A DNA stretch of 64,000 nucleotides from Bifiguratus adelaidae (lineage: Eukaryota > Mucoromycota > Endogonomycetes > Endogonales). The stretch lies in assembly GCA_002261195.1 (NCBI GenBank), contig MVBO01000059.1:1-64000 (forward strand), written 5' to 3'. Below the pieces are notes generated by a model. The model was not told the origin of the DNA and did not search any database. It was given only the letters and a program-made list of their open reading frames with translations. The translations under genes were made by a program, and so were the position numbers. Shown piece after piece: positions 25,493 to 36,159 of this stretch. Numbering within the stretch: position 1 is the stretch's first letter; each line of letters begins with the position of its first letter.

Positions 25493-26302
25493 TCAGACAC
25501 GGTAAAGAATGGCGCCATAAATTAGTGCAGCCCATCCATCCTCGTTCGCAGCCCAATCGCGCCAAGCCTGCGCAATCCGTTCGAGGTCGCTTTCGGTCGC
25601 GTACCCACCGCTGACCGCACCCTTGTTCCACCAGGTAAGTGTACTACCAGCCCAAGTTTTACACAAGGTGGCTCGTTCCTCGCCAGTGCTATAGCATACG
25701 GTACCCGCGATCGTGGTGATATTGCTTCGATTGAATCCGGCTTGACGTGCCCATGCGTGCAGTTGACGTCCCGCATCCGGTTCACCTCCTTGAGATCTTG
25801 CCAATTGCACGTAAAGTTGATTCCATTCCTTGATGCCTCTGTACTCAGGATAGACTACGGCACTCGAAAAGTCCGTCTCGCGTACGGCAACGATTCCGCC
25901 CTTTTTGGTGACACGGCGCATTTCTCGGAATGCTTGCACCGGATCCATAACATGTTGTATCACTTGATGAGCGTGTACGATATCAAACGTATGGTCGGGG
26001 TGATCGAGCGCCAAGGTATCTCCAACCTCGAATTGGATATTCTTGAGCCCACGTTCAGCTGCCAAACCACGCGCTTCCTCCAGCACGTCCGACACTTTCT
26101 CTACGCCGATCACTTGCCCCTGTGGGACCAACTCGGCAAAGTCCGCTGTTATGGTTCCAGGGCCGCATCCGACATCTAGGATCTTCATATCTGGCTTAAT
26201 GAAACTTAATAGATGTCCAGCGGAATTAGGGGCGGTCCGAGTGCGCGTGCGATACTTCTTGTGGTCGTCAGTTGAGTGGTCCATGGTGTTCATTTGTAAC
26301 AT
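25493..26302 (-). CDS. class I SAM-dependent methyltransferase (UbiE/type-11-like)
   Basis: Intronless, 269 aa. Seen: motif I ILDVGCGPGTITADFAELVP, the acidic loop VIGVEKV, motif II VGDTLALDHPDHTFDIVHA, then MRRVTKKGGIVAVRE (motif III). This is the small-molecule methyltransferase arrangement of UbiE/COQ5 and related secondary-metabolism enzymes. The C-terminal part (WWNKGAVSGGYATESDLERI) resembles fungal stand-alone methyltransferases, and the substrate is not evident. Three nearby in-frame Met codons (26302, 26293, 26284) could each be the start. The absence of introns is unusual among its neighbours and may hint at transfer, but is weak evidence. Confidence 0.85.
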   Translation of the reverse strand: MLQMNTMDHSTDDHKKYRTRTRTAPNSAGHLLSFIKPDMKILDVGCGPGTITADFAELVPQGQVIGVEKVSDVLEEARGLAAERGLKNIQFEVGDTLALDHPDHTFDIVHAHQVIQHVMDPVQAFREMRRVTKKGGIVAVRETDFSSAVVYPEYRGIKEWNQLYVQLARSQGGEPDAGRQLHAWARQAGFNRSNITTIAGTVCYSTGEERATLCKTWAGSTLTWWNKGAVSGGYATESDLERIAQAWRDWAANEDGWAALIYGAILYRV

Positions 26303-26494
26303 GATTGGTTTACGTTTGCGATATGATGCAAAGTTAATGTATGGCGTAATACTAGACCTATAATGGCAGATTTCGAGAGAAAATTGAAAACGTAGTTCGA
26401 TAATACATGCAAGCAACTCTTATTTACGTTCTGTAAAATAACATTGGTAAGCGAGCTTGCATTTTCGGGGAATTCGGTTTCCCAATTCGGCGAA

Positions 26495-28767
26495 TCATTG
26501 CCACCATGCTGCCTTTATAGCGGCTGCCATCTCATTCAAATTCGCCAATTTGGCGTCAATGATGGTGACAAGAGGTTTTTGGGCGACATTGTCCCAACTC
26601 ATCTTGAAAAACAATTTGCATCGTTGGAAAAGGATCTGAGACTGAAAGGCTGTGAATTCAGGGCATGCTTGCTTGACATCACTTACCTTAACACTAGATC
26701 TTTGTTCGAGAGACATGCGCTCCATGTCCATGATTTCGCACCCCAGCAATCCACAAATAGCTTCCAGTTGCATATCAGGATGTATCCACTCGGCTTCATC
26801 ATCAATGAACGAGATTAACTTGCATATCCGTTGAGTGTCGCGGTCACTCGATAATTCATTCCCACACAATCGACAGTGTGTGATGCCTGCCCATACATGC
26901 TCCTTGCTTGAACCGTGTGCGTCTTTGCAGCCCTTACTGAATGTAACCATGTATGAGTCGTTATTCACGTGTGTTGTAGACGTTCACATACCAAAGCAGG
27001 CCTAATGATGAACGTTTATCGATGTCGAAATCGGACACAATGGCGTACAAGAGGCCGTATTTGACCTCGCCTGATGTCACTTCTCTTGCACAAGTCTTCA
27101 GATCAGAAATGGTGTAGAGCGTTGTAATATTTCGCAAATCAACCTCTAAGGTTATGGTTGGCTATATCACTTTACTAGCAGCGTACTTCACCTCCAACAG
27201 TGTAATTCACACGACCGCTGATTGCACCAATCCCATTCAATTGACTCAATATCTGTGAGGATGGATCCTGCATAGTCCGAACATAATGCCGAAGAAACTA
27301 GTGCCTGATATCAGACTCGTTGTAGGCATTGCCAAGCTGCTTACTTCGGCATCGTTGAAAGAAGGTTCTATCTCGAAATAAGTAGCGTATCCGGTCGACA
27401 ATTGAAATCGATCACGAAACATGGAATAGCTGGGATTGCTAAGCACAAAGACTAGAGCGGCGTCAGCGATTTGAAATCATATATTTGCAACGCAGCTATG
27501 CAACTCACCAGTCGAGAATTCCTTCATAGATTCCGTAAGGTTGGCCTGATCCGCCCACAAGGTCAAATCTGCCTCGCTCATGGAGTCATCAAAGACAGTC
27601 AAGGTCCTTTTGATGGTTTCGCCTTTTCTTGTCTTGATCTTTTGGGCGCTGTGAATCTGCGAAACGGTGAACACCATCAACAGAACCCAAGGGACCGCTT
27701 ACCCTTTTGACGGCTAACAACACCTTAACTTCAACAAGAGTTTGACTCATGTTCTCGATACAGGCAGCTCTGAGCTCGCTCAATTTGTAAAAGTTTGTGG
27801 AGACTTGACCTCGATCAGTCAAGCCGCATCTAATAGGCTTTCGAAATGCATTGATCGAAATCTCATATTCCTGGCCTGTGTCGGTCAAGCGTTTGATAAA
27901 ACAGTTTGGATCTCGATCCGAAACATGGATGACATAAGGCGTCGTTGCAATTCGCTTTCGCAAAGGTGCAGTGGGTACTTGAGGCGTAATCTGCGATGCT
28001 TCTTCGTTCATTGATCTAACCGAGTTTGTGCAAACTTGGAGTAAATCGTCCAGCTGTCCATCATCAATTGAGATTTGAGCCATTGGCGATGTAGGTTGTT
28101 TACCTTGATATCCACAAACTCATCGTCATCGGCAGTTTGCATCCATATCTTTATCTCCACGATATCAGCATCATCCTTCATATGTAATGACCGCACGTAA
28201 CGCATGATGCTCGGATCTGTCGCTTGTATCAGAAATTATCAGCAAACGATACCTTGTACTTGCCGCTCTTGCTTGGAAATGATCTGACTGACGTACACGC
28301 AACAACGCGACCTAACTCAAATCAGGCTTGCCCAACATCATCCGGTTATATTCTCACCATACACCATCTAGATCAGCTTGTCCATCAGCGTCTTATCTCC
28401 ATATCGTCGCATATACCCTGAATGCAGGTTGCAAACTTACCATATAGTTCTGCCTTGTCGGCTTCAATGACGCGATCTTTGACACCACCTCTACTCCCTC
28501 CCCGTCTACTTGAGCCTTCGGATTGGATGACACATTAACCGGCACGCCTTCGAACCCATTGTTGGGAACAACCGTCGGTGGAATTGCCGAAGCGCTCCCG
28601 TAAAACTCGGACAAGGTCGGAAACAGGGCGGTTGCCTTGCCTTGCGACTCGGACAATACATCGTCCAAAACATCCACGTCCATATCCTGATCATGGATAA
28701 TGTCCTCTGGAACTACGCCGTCCATGCTATGGCAAACAGAAATAGAAGGAAGAAGGAATGACTTCAT
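26495..28767 (-). CDS. MEIOB: MEIOB-like meiosis-specific OB-fold ssDNA-binding protein
   Basis: RPA1-related protein split over about 8-10 exons. Blocks in order: acidic N-terminus; LKPTRQNYMLGRVVACTSVR and FPSKSGKYK (matching MEIOB [20 protein letters not shown]); KLSELRAACIE...EVKVLLAVKR (MEIOB YYSLGDIV...IINVLAAVKS); KTRKGETIKRTLTVFDDSMS and LTLWADQ (RRKGQRCEVRLYDET, MTCWDNE); SGEVKYGLLYAIVSDFDID (ADPSYGILYAYISTLNID); a CKGC-X(20)-CRLC zinc ribbon; and a C-terminal OB with LLGCEIMDME, QILFQRCKLFFKMS, IIDAKLANLNEM (LLERSKIYLKFVLS, VLSCKLADPTEA). The last part is complete. MEIOB with SPATA22 stabilises recombinases in meiosis. The start is 28767 or Met at 28725. The stop of the upstream gene is only 6 bases away. 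Alternative: an RPA1 paralogue. Confidence 0.75.
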
Positions 28768-28773
28768 TGCATT

Positions 28774-30120
28774 TCATACTACAATTATCTGTGTGTGTCT
28801 GTCTCGCAGGATGGCCAAAGGCACATCTTCATCCGCTTCATCTTGTTCTTCCTTGCTCATAACCTTCCTTTCATTCTCAGCCATCGAGCGCATAAAGTCG
28901 GCATAATCTAGATTGGCCGCTGCGGCGGGTAAGACTTGGATCATGGGTGGTTGCCATATGGGCAGATATTGGAAAGGGTAACGAGATCCCATGGTATCAT
29001 GGCTACCGTTATGAGATGCATAGGTATTGGAATCTATGGATGAAAGTGATGAAGAGGAAGACGATGATGAATTTGAGCAGAAACTGGATTCGGATGGTGT
29101 ACTGCTGCACCGGCTTTGGCGGGGACGAACAAGTTCACTCAAAGGTGTTTGCACCAAGATGTCTTGACTGTGATTAAGTGTAGTGATAGTGGTTGTTTCC
29201 GAGTATGGCCGCCGTTTTGGACGCAGCATGCAAGGAGGTGCCGGATGTCGACTGCCCGATCGACCGTTTATATACATGTGGGCATTTTTGCCGAGGGAGC
29301 GAAAGGGAGGACGTTGTGTCGCCGAGATAGGAGAATAGGTACAAGGCCTCGGCATTGTTGACTGCCGCGGAGAACAAGGCGTTCGATTATTGGCGCCAGA
29401 TGTGTGAGGAGTAGGGGCGGCATATTCGGACGGATTCGCTAGAATTGGTGGTGTGGCTGGTGTCCAGAGGTGGAGCATGTGCATATTCATGTGAGCAGCC
29501 AGGTCTCGTTCCTCCATTTCGAGCTCCAGCACTTTTCGCTTGTATTCGATCAGTTGTTGCTCGGCCATATCGCTCTCTTTGCCCTCTTGCAGTTTGGCAA
29601 GCATCTTGTTCAACGTCAACCATTGATGCAAGGTGTGCTGATCTCTTGAGCGAAGCTTTCGTAGAGTCTGAATGTAGGTATGCTCTTCGACATCATCTGG
29701 TATGGCCAAACTTTCGAAAGGTCGGACAATTTCTTCCACACTGGGTTCGGACTCTGGGTGGGTTTCGGAGGCCTGGCGACAAGTTGACACCTCGGCTTTG
29801 TCTTGGAACCTTTTCTTGGTCATGCCACGCAACGTGCTCGTCTTTAGATGCCATCCCTTTTTATCCGAGGATTTCTTGCTCCCCGCAAAACACTTTCCTG
29901 GTGTGATCTCGGTGGAACCGAGGGTCGTAAGCCAACCCATCAACGGCTGTCGAGCAACTGAGTTGATGACACTGTCCGATCTCTTCATGCTGACCACCAC
30001 CCCAGTCTCGGCCGTGTCGATGGTTGGATACTCCTTGCTCGTCTCGACGCTAGAGTGATACGCCGTACTCCTGTGGTTCCATCGATCCGTATTCAAACCC
30101 GCGGTGCCACCAGTAGCCAT
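28774..30120 (-). CDS. uncharacterised 448-aa low-complexity protein
   Basis: Single uninterrupted frame, not recognised. Seen: N-terminal Ser/Thr/Lys-rich third; a helical, charged segment at about residues 155-220 (EEHTYIQTLRKLRSRDQHTL ... EYKRKVLELEMEERDLAAHM) that could form a coiled coil; Pro/Arg/Ser-rich middle; a serine run (FCSNSSSSSSSSLSS); and an acidic C-terminus. No catalytic motif or membrane helix. Composition and lack of introns leave some doubt, but a 1.35-kb frame with a coherent coiled-coil segment is unlikely by chance. The stop lies just before the MEIOB-like start on the same strand. Confidence 0.7.
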   Translation of the reverse strand: MATGGTAGLNTDRWNHRSTAYHSSVETSKEYPTIDTAETGVVVSMKRSDSVINSVARQPLMGWLTTLGSTEITPGKCFAGSKKSSDKKGWHLKTSTLRGMTKKRFQDKAEVSTCRQASETHPESEPSVEEIVRPFESLAIPDDVEEHTYIQTLRKLRSRDQHTLHQWLTLNKMLAKLQEGKESDMAEQQLIEYKRKVLELEMEERDLAAHMNMHMLHLWTPATPPILANPSEYAAPTPHTSGANNRTPCSPRQSTMPRPCTYSPISATQRPPFRSLGKNAHMYINGRSGSRHPAPPCMLRPKRRPYSETTTITTLNHSQDILVQTPLSELVRPRQSRCSSTPSESSFCSNSSSSSSSSLSSIDSNTYASHNGSHDTMGSRYPFQYLPIWQPPMIQVLPAAAANLDYADFMRSMAENERKVMSKEEQDEADEDVPLAILRDRHTQIIVV

Positions 30121-30892
30121 AGCCGTTGCAACAGTGAACCAAGTTCACTGTATAAAAGCAACCTGCACCATTGGTTAATTCCATTGCACCTTTAGGAAAT
30201 TGTCGTTACGATCCCCACGCCATCCCGCCAATTCTGGACCATTCAAATTTCTCATCCAAGTCTCGTGGCCGGATTACACGTGTGCATGTCATACTTTCTC
30301 TCCGTTTCCCTCTTCGCCACTCCAGGACGCTTACCTGCGAGCAAGAGCAATGTCAGGGCAAATTTCGAAACGGCGCCTTTATACACTGGACAACGTCATA
30401 ACTACCATATTGAATGATGCAAATCTGCCAATTGCGCTTTTTCTCATTTAGGTATAGTTCCGGACTTTCTGTCGTCATGCGAAAATGAGAGCAATAGGGA
30501 TGAACATGTTAGAAGCAGTGAGATAAAGGGTTGGGAGCAAGGCGGTGTCATGCTTTTGTGATCCTAGATGGGGTTTGACCATGCGAACAACACTCTGACA
30601 TTCACCCCAGGGCACACACAGGTCTTTTGTAACATGATTGATCTAAGACAGGTAATGTCAATGGTCGAATTTCTCATTTCACGTAATCATGGTCCGACAA
30701 TCACCCTGGGGTACAAAATTCCTGGGAGTCACGCAAATCATCGGCATGCGATGTATAACCCGCCCTCAACAGCTCATATTCACGTGCCATTCCAAAAAAG
30801 TCGCACGCCGTTTTCTACGCCTTGTCTCGGTGTGAGCTTGTTTGACGGTCGAGAGGGGCAGTTCACTTGTCTTGCTTGCTTTCGTCTCAGCC
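30121..30892. other. divergent promoter region, no gene seen
   Basis: About 770 bases between the 448-aa gene (minus) and the AGMO-like gene (plus). Short frames here have no motifs. Confidence 0.5.
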
Positions 30893-32495
30893 ATGCTAAC
30901 GAACCTTTTGGAGAGTTTGGGGCGCTTGTTCTACCTGGTACCCATTTCCAAGACAACCTTTGCTGACCTAGAGTCCGTACCAAACTATGTGGCCGAGACT
31001 ATTCCCATGTTCGTCTTGACGATACTGGTTGAAATTGTCGTGTTAGCTATTCAAAACAAGGGAAGAGGTTTGCATGACGGACCGGGATGGGAATACAAAA
31101 AGTTTCGTATCAATGATATGGTGGGAAGCATTGGAGTATGTGGTGTTCGAAAGGCAATATGGTCCACTTATTGACGTGTAAACCGCGTCTAGGCTGGCAT
31201 TCTTCAACAACTGTCAAAGTTTTTTCTATTCAACATTGGCATGGTGTCGTATCTATGGGTCTATGACCATTTTCACATTGTCGAATTGGATGTGACCAAG
31301 ACGTCCACCTGGGTTCTGGGATTTCTCTGTGTGGATCTTGCCTACTATTGGTTCCATCGGGCAGCGCATGAAGTCAATATCTTTTGGGCAGCGCACGTAG
31401 TAAGTGGACATCAATTGCTCTTTGATAGAGTTCGAATAACTCATGTCGCGATAAGGTCCATCATTCCTCTGAATATTACAATCAGACCACCGCCTTACGT
31501 CAATCCATCTTTCAAATCTACACGTCCTGGATGTTTGATTGCGCCTATGCATTCTTTTTGCCACCTCCCATGTTTGCTGTGCACAGGCAATTCAACACCC
31601 TTTTCCAATACTGGTACGCAAGCCTCCAAATTTGTTCGAAAGCTCATTCTCACCCATATTGAATAGGATCCACACAGAAGTAATTGGGAATCTCGGCCCC
31701 TTGGAATACATAATCAATACTCCTTCCGCCCATCGCGTTCACCACGGTCGTAATCCATACTGCATCGACAAGAATTTCGCTGGAACACTGATTATATGGG
31801 ACATCATTTTCGGTACCTTTGAACTGGAAATGGAGCCGCCGAACGTCAAAAAGTCACAAGATGTTGAGCATGTCGCCTATGGCTTGACACATCCCATCAA
31901 TACTTTTGATCCCATCACTATTCAAACGCACCATTATGTCCATGTGTTCGAGACGGCTTGGAGCACACCTAGACTCGTGAACAAGTTCAAAGTTTTCTTC
32001 TACGGACCCGGTTGGCACGATGATACTCCCAGGACGGGCTTACTGTCCGAAATCCCTGTGATACCCAAGGACATGCCGCCTCCCAAGTACGACCCTTACA
32101 TGCCACCTTCCATCAACGCCTACGTGGTGATTCATTTCATGCTGGTGGTTGCCACGTCGACCTTCATCCTGATGTTGAAGACAATGCCCTACTGGATCAT
32201 TTCTGTCCTGCCCGGTCTTTGTCTCTGGTCCTTGACGACCTTTGGATGGTTATTTGATCATGTCGCCAAGGCGCCCTTGTGGGAAGCTTTTCGCGTTGCC
32301 ACGATTGCTGTCACGATCCACGGTAGTATCGGGCAAGTACCCGAAGATATCCTACAGTCACATCCCACTTGGATATCCGGTGCCTTGATCTTGCAAGTGT
32401 TAATGGTGGCTAGTGCAATCTGGATGATGGCGCTGATGTTTCTTTACGCTGACAAATGGCATCACGCATCAGTTCAAAAGCAGAAGCGTCAATAA
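30893..32495 (+). CDS. alkylglycerol monooxygenase-like (AGMO/TMEM195) fatty acid hydroxylase-superfamily enzyme
   Basis: 478 aa; exons 30893-31135, 31193-31399, 31456-31613, 31667-32495. Integral-membrane di-iron enzyme. Seen: several hydrophobic helices and the histidine clusters HRAAHE, VVHHSSEYYNQTTALRQS and HRVHHGRN in the usual order, plus the C-terminal multi-helix extension that separates AGMO from sterol desaturases. AGMO uses tetrahydrobiopterin to cleave ether lipids to glycerol and a fatty aldehyde; the ALDH3 gene at 12000 would handle such aldehydes. The V before HHSSE replaces the usual Q, depending on which of two adjacent GT donors (GTAGTA or GTAAGT) is used. The upstream frame is open only from a TTG, so ATG 30893 is the start. 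Confidence 0.88.
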
Positions 32496-32578
32496 TCGTA
32501 TAGTGTAATGGTATCAGATATATCTACAACAATGGGATATATGTGTAACAGGGTGAGGGTGGTTATGAATCCGCATGC

Positions 32579-32989
32579 TTAGACGCATCCGCACATGCTG
32601 AACCACGAGGTAGGAAGAGCCTTGGGAGCTTCCTCGTCAGTCTTAGCCGATTCCAGCAACGGCGTGCCTTCGTTGGCTTCCTGTCCATGCGTTCTCGTCG
32701 GTGGCATCACCGCTTCAGTCTCTATTCTTGATTCGATTGATCCTACATGTGCCGGTGTCGGTTCGGGGGTACCAGGGGCCGTCAGGTCCTGATGGCACTC
32801 TTCGGATTCGACCTCGTCAACCTTGCCCACTTGCACCTTTTCCTGAGGGGCGTCCACCACGTCCATCAAGGACGCGGTACTTTCAGACACCAACGAGTTG
32901 CGGTTGGATCGACGTCCCTTTTTACCATTGATGCTCTTGACTCTTGCCAACACCTTCTTGAGACCCTTCTTTGGCTCTGGAGACTCCAT
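32579..32989 (-). CDS. 136-aa protein ending in a CaaX-like box
   Basis: Starts MESPEPKKGLKKVLARVKSI followed by NGKKGRRSNRN; the middle is acidic and Pro/Glu-rich, and it ends PTSWFSMCGCV. The terminal CGCV fits a CaaX/double-cysteine lipidation site, and a Lys/Arg-rich N-terminus could aid membrane binding. A dileucine-like EGTPLLES is also present. No family recognised. Converges on the AGMO-like gene (83 bases between stops). Confidence 0.6.
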   Translation of the reverse strand: MESPEPKKGLKKVLARVKSINGKKGRRSNRNSLVSESTASLMDVVDAPQEKVQVGKVDEVESEECHQDLTAPGTPEPTPAHVGSIESRIETEAVMPPTRTHGQEANEGTPLLESAKTDEEAPKALPTSWFSMCGCV

Positions 32990-33195
32990 GGACGACAACA
33001 AGAAGCGATACCAATTGAATTGGCGTTCGCCGGTGTCATTCTTGGATTGTCATTACAACACCCCTTATGAGGGGGCCCCCTGATCCCAAATTTTTAGGCG
33101 GGCCATGCGACGACGAACCTTGTGATTTGGGCTAAAGTAGGGAATGTCACAGAAGTAGCCAGGTCCCATTGCCAACTGAATGGCCCGATTTTATT

Positions 33196-34746
33196 TCATT
33201 TCAATTGAATTTTACCTCCAATGTGGAAATCTATACGAGAGAGAATCATCCCAAGCGAGAAGACGCCCATGATCAAGACACTGGCGGCTAAAGGTTTTTG
33301 GGCAAGTCGCCAAAGAGGATAGTCGTATGTCACCGTGACATCTTGCTCGTGTTCCTTGACCACGTTACGCTTCACGAGCGTAATCTTGTACCGTCCGGTG
33401 GTGTCAAGGTTCGTGAAACGTTTGGTGTGGACATTTTGGTCCACAGGGAAAGGTGTGGATACCTCGACATTTTGGGCGCCTTCGGGTAAAATGATGGAGA
33501 GCTTGAGCTCATCAATCATTTTGGCATCCATGTTCTCCACGAATGGCACCTTAAGGACGTAACGACCAGTAGTTGCCTTTCGCAATACTTGCGAAAGAGG
33601 CAAGTTGTAGCCGTGGTACCAAGTGTAGTTCCAGCCACCAAACATGGGATACCGCGGTTGAATCTCGAGCACGGAACGATCTTTTTCGTTTCTAAAGTGG
33701 GAGGTGCTCACGTTTCCAATCTGATCACGATAATACACGTCGCGAGCCTTGGGCTTGAAAGTAAAGGTCATGGACTTGAGCACGTTAGTTTGGTGATGAA
33801 CGTATTGAGACTGTTGGAATTCGATTCGAGAGAATTCCTTGGTCAATCTGAAACCATCATGGGCTCAAGTTAGCATCTTGGACGACAAGAAAAAGGGTTG
33901 ATAGGAGCACTTACCTTGCACCTGCATTTTGCAATCGCCATCCCTCCTCAACCGCCAAGTTATTGCCCCAGTGGGATACTTCCAGATCACGTCGCAGTTC
34001 GCTGACAGCCAACAAGGGATGTAGATATTCATATTGAATTCTGAGCTGTGCCTCAGCCAATGCCGGGATGGATGTATATTGTCCATAGGTGATGGTCGAG
34101 CCCGACTTTGTTACCGTACCATCGTCCGCATCGGAATAAGTCAATACATGCTGGCTCGGAAGCCTATGAAGAGTGAGTACATCTGTTAACATTGGCATGA
34201 CAGTACATACTTGACTACTGTCTTCATCTTATCGGCTGGATAAGCCAGCATGGCTACCCGAGATCCTTGATATTCGAGAAACTGCTTGGCGACTTGCGGG
34301 AGCTTTTCGGGCTTTGGTTTCGCAAGGTTGCTGTAGGCCAATCGAATGGTAATCGTGAGCTTCTCGTTGGGTGGTAGAGCTTGAGCAAATGTTAGCTTGT
34401 AGTATTGGACTTTGCTAAGGACACCGTCAGCTCAAAAGGTATGTTGGCCTGTCGTGACCTACTTTTCGGCGTCCAACGTGTCCTTCTTCATCAGAATAGG
34501 TACTCCAGTCTTCTTCTCCTTGGCTTCCCAAGCCGCAAGGTTCTCATCCATAGCCATAGTCACTGGCAAATAGTACGTGTCCTGAGCATCCTTGTGCGTG
34601 TTTAACACGACCGCCGAGATCTGCTCCCGAACAATCGGTGCAGTCAAGTCGAGTGTACGCAGGACGTTAACATGGTTATAAGTTGTTGGAATGGCACTCG
34701 TAGCCAACACTAGAGAGCAAAGTACCAGCACCAATAACCTCATCAT
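33196..34746 (-). CDS. OST1: ribophorin I, OST subunit Ost1
   Basis: Type I ER membrane protein of the oligosaccharyltransferase complex that N-glycosylates nascent proteins. Four exons. Seen: signal peptide (MMRLLVLVLCSLVLATSAIP), luminal blocks VNVLRTLDLTAPIVREQISA, LPPNEKLTITIRLAYSN, YEYLHPLLAVSELRRDLEVS, then WGNNLAVEE, PRYPMFGGWNYTWYHGYNLP and ILPEGAQNVEV, one transmembrane helix (AASVLIMGVFSLGMILS) and a short tail. GGWNYTWYHGYN is diagnostic for ribophorin I. Length is like the yeast protein. Intron donors are GT (e.g. GTAGGT at the first). Confidence 0.95.
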
Positions 34747-36159
34747 CCTGCCAAGGCAAAGAGAGCACGATGCACCTCAGATGTGGTCAATGAATTAAAT
34801 GGAACGTGGCATTCATTAGAGGTGTGATGCGTATAGCGTTTGGATTGGATAGGAATGGATTGAGCACGGGGTATGCGTATCATATGGTGAGTGTTTCTGT
34901 GCTTGCAGCTTGCAAAAGTGTCATTAATGAGGGCCATTGAGTTGAATGTCTATAACCTATAGGTGTTTGTATTGAATAGCATGAATTTGAATGCTTTTTG
35001 ACTGTCCAACTGCCACATTTTACATTAACCATCGGTCTGCGACTGCTAACTTTTGGCTTTCCAAGAGGTAGGAACGTCGATGGGGTTGCTTACCGTCACT
35101 CCTCAAGCCAGGTTTTTCTCCTGTAAGCGTGAAGGCTCTGGGAGGGGAGAATAAAAAGCGTTATCGGAGATGGCGCGATCCTGCCTCCGCTTCAACAACG
35201 TTAAGAGGTTATCACCAAATATCCAGATCCAAGAAGTCGTTGATTGTAATTTCAATGTGAGCTTGTGATTTGATGGCCAGTTCTGTCACGAGACGGACAT
35301 AGTGTTTGTCAATAAAAGGACGTATCAGAGGAAAGATTGAAGGCTTGAATGAGCGAATATCCCTGATACTGTACTCCACCTGGCGTGGTCAAAAGTAGAA
35401 TCACATACCGACAATGCGACAGAGACCGGGACCGTTGAAGGAACATGCTACGCGTTTATTTCTCAGGCAATGTCAGCGGGTAGTCTTTGGAAGATACGTC
35501 GGAAATGTCAAAGTGAACAGTGTGGGCCGGCAGCGATCACAAAGATGCTACGCAAGAATGACAGCGTGCAGTATTGGGAAAGAGGTCGGGGTAAGGGAGG
35601 CATAGATGGTGAAAGTAGCTTACTTTATATCTGCATGGAGTCGAGCCCATACACGAGCCTTGCATTTTCTTGTTTCGATCCAACGGCGCGTCCCTTCATT
35701 TGACTATCGTTCGATTGAAACGGGACAAACATGCACACTTCCTGGAGCCTTGGCTGTGTCGTGAACATTAGTGATCATATATAGAAGCACATCCACTACT
35801 GATAAGTTCATTTGTTTTGCCACCAACCTTTACTTTAACGGAACAAACCCAAGACCGGGAACATTGATCCAAAGTCACCCTAGTTTGTGGGACCCTCCAC
35901 GCAATCAACGGTAGCTGACAAAGGAGGAGACTTTTCCTATGTGTATCCACATCGATCGTATGTACTTGTGCGTAGATACATTCCTTGTGCGCTAGAGCAC
36001 CTCTATCCTTAAGGCATATCCAAATCAGAGTGAGATCCCCTTTCCATCCAAACACTTCTCACTCAATGCGTGCACGAACCCTTACCCTATCAACTGAAGG
36101 TGACTCAAATTCCCCGGAACCCTCTCCTGCTTGTCCTCAAACGCTTCTTCTCTCCCACT
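34747..36159. other. large intergenic region
   Basis: 1.4 kb between OST1 (minus) and the Zn2Cys6 gene (plus). I see no gene, repeat or tRNA; open frames are short and motif-free. Long upstream regions are usual for regulatory genes. Confidence 0.5.

Noticed and set aside
30560-30760. Two similar stretches (TCACCCCAGG / TCACCCTGGG) as direct repeats
   Set aside because: Similarity is too short and broken to separate from chance.
35000-36150. Possible gene or mobile element in the OST1-Zn2Cys6 gap
   Set aside because: No terminal repeats, transposase motifs or long frames visible.
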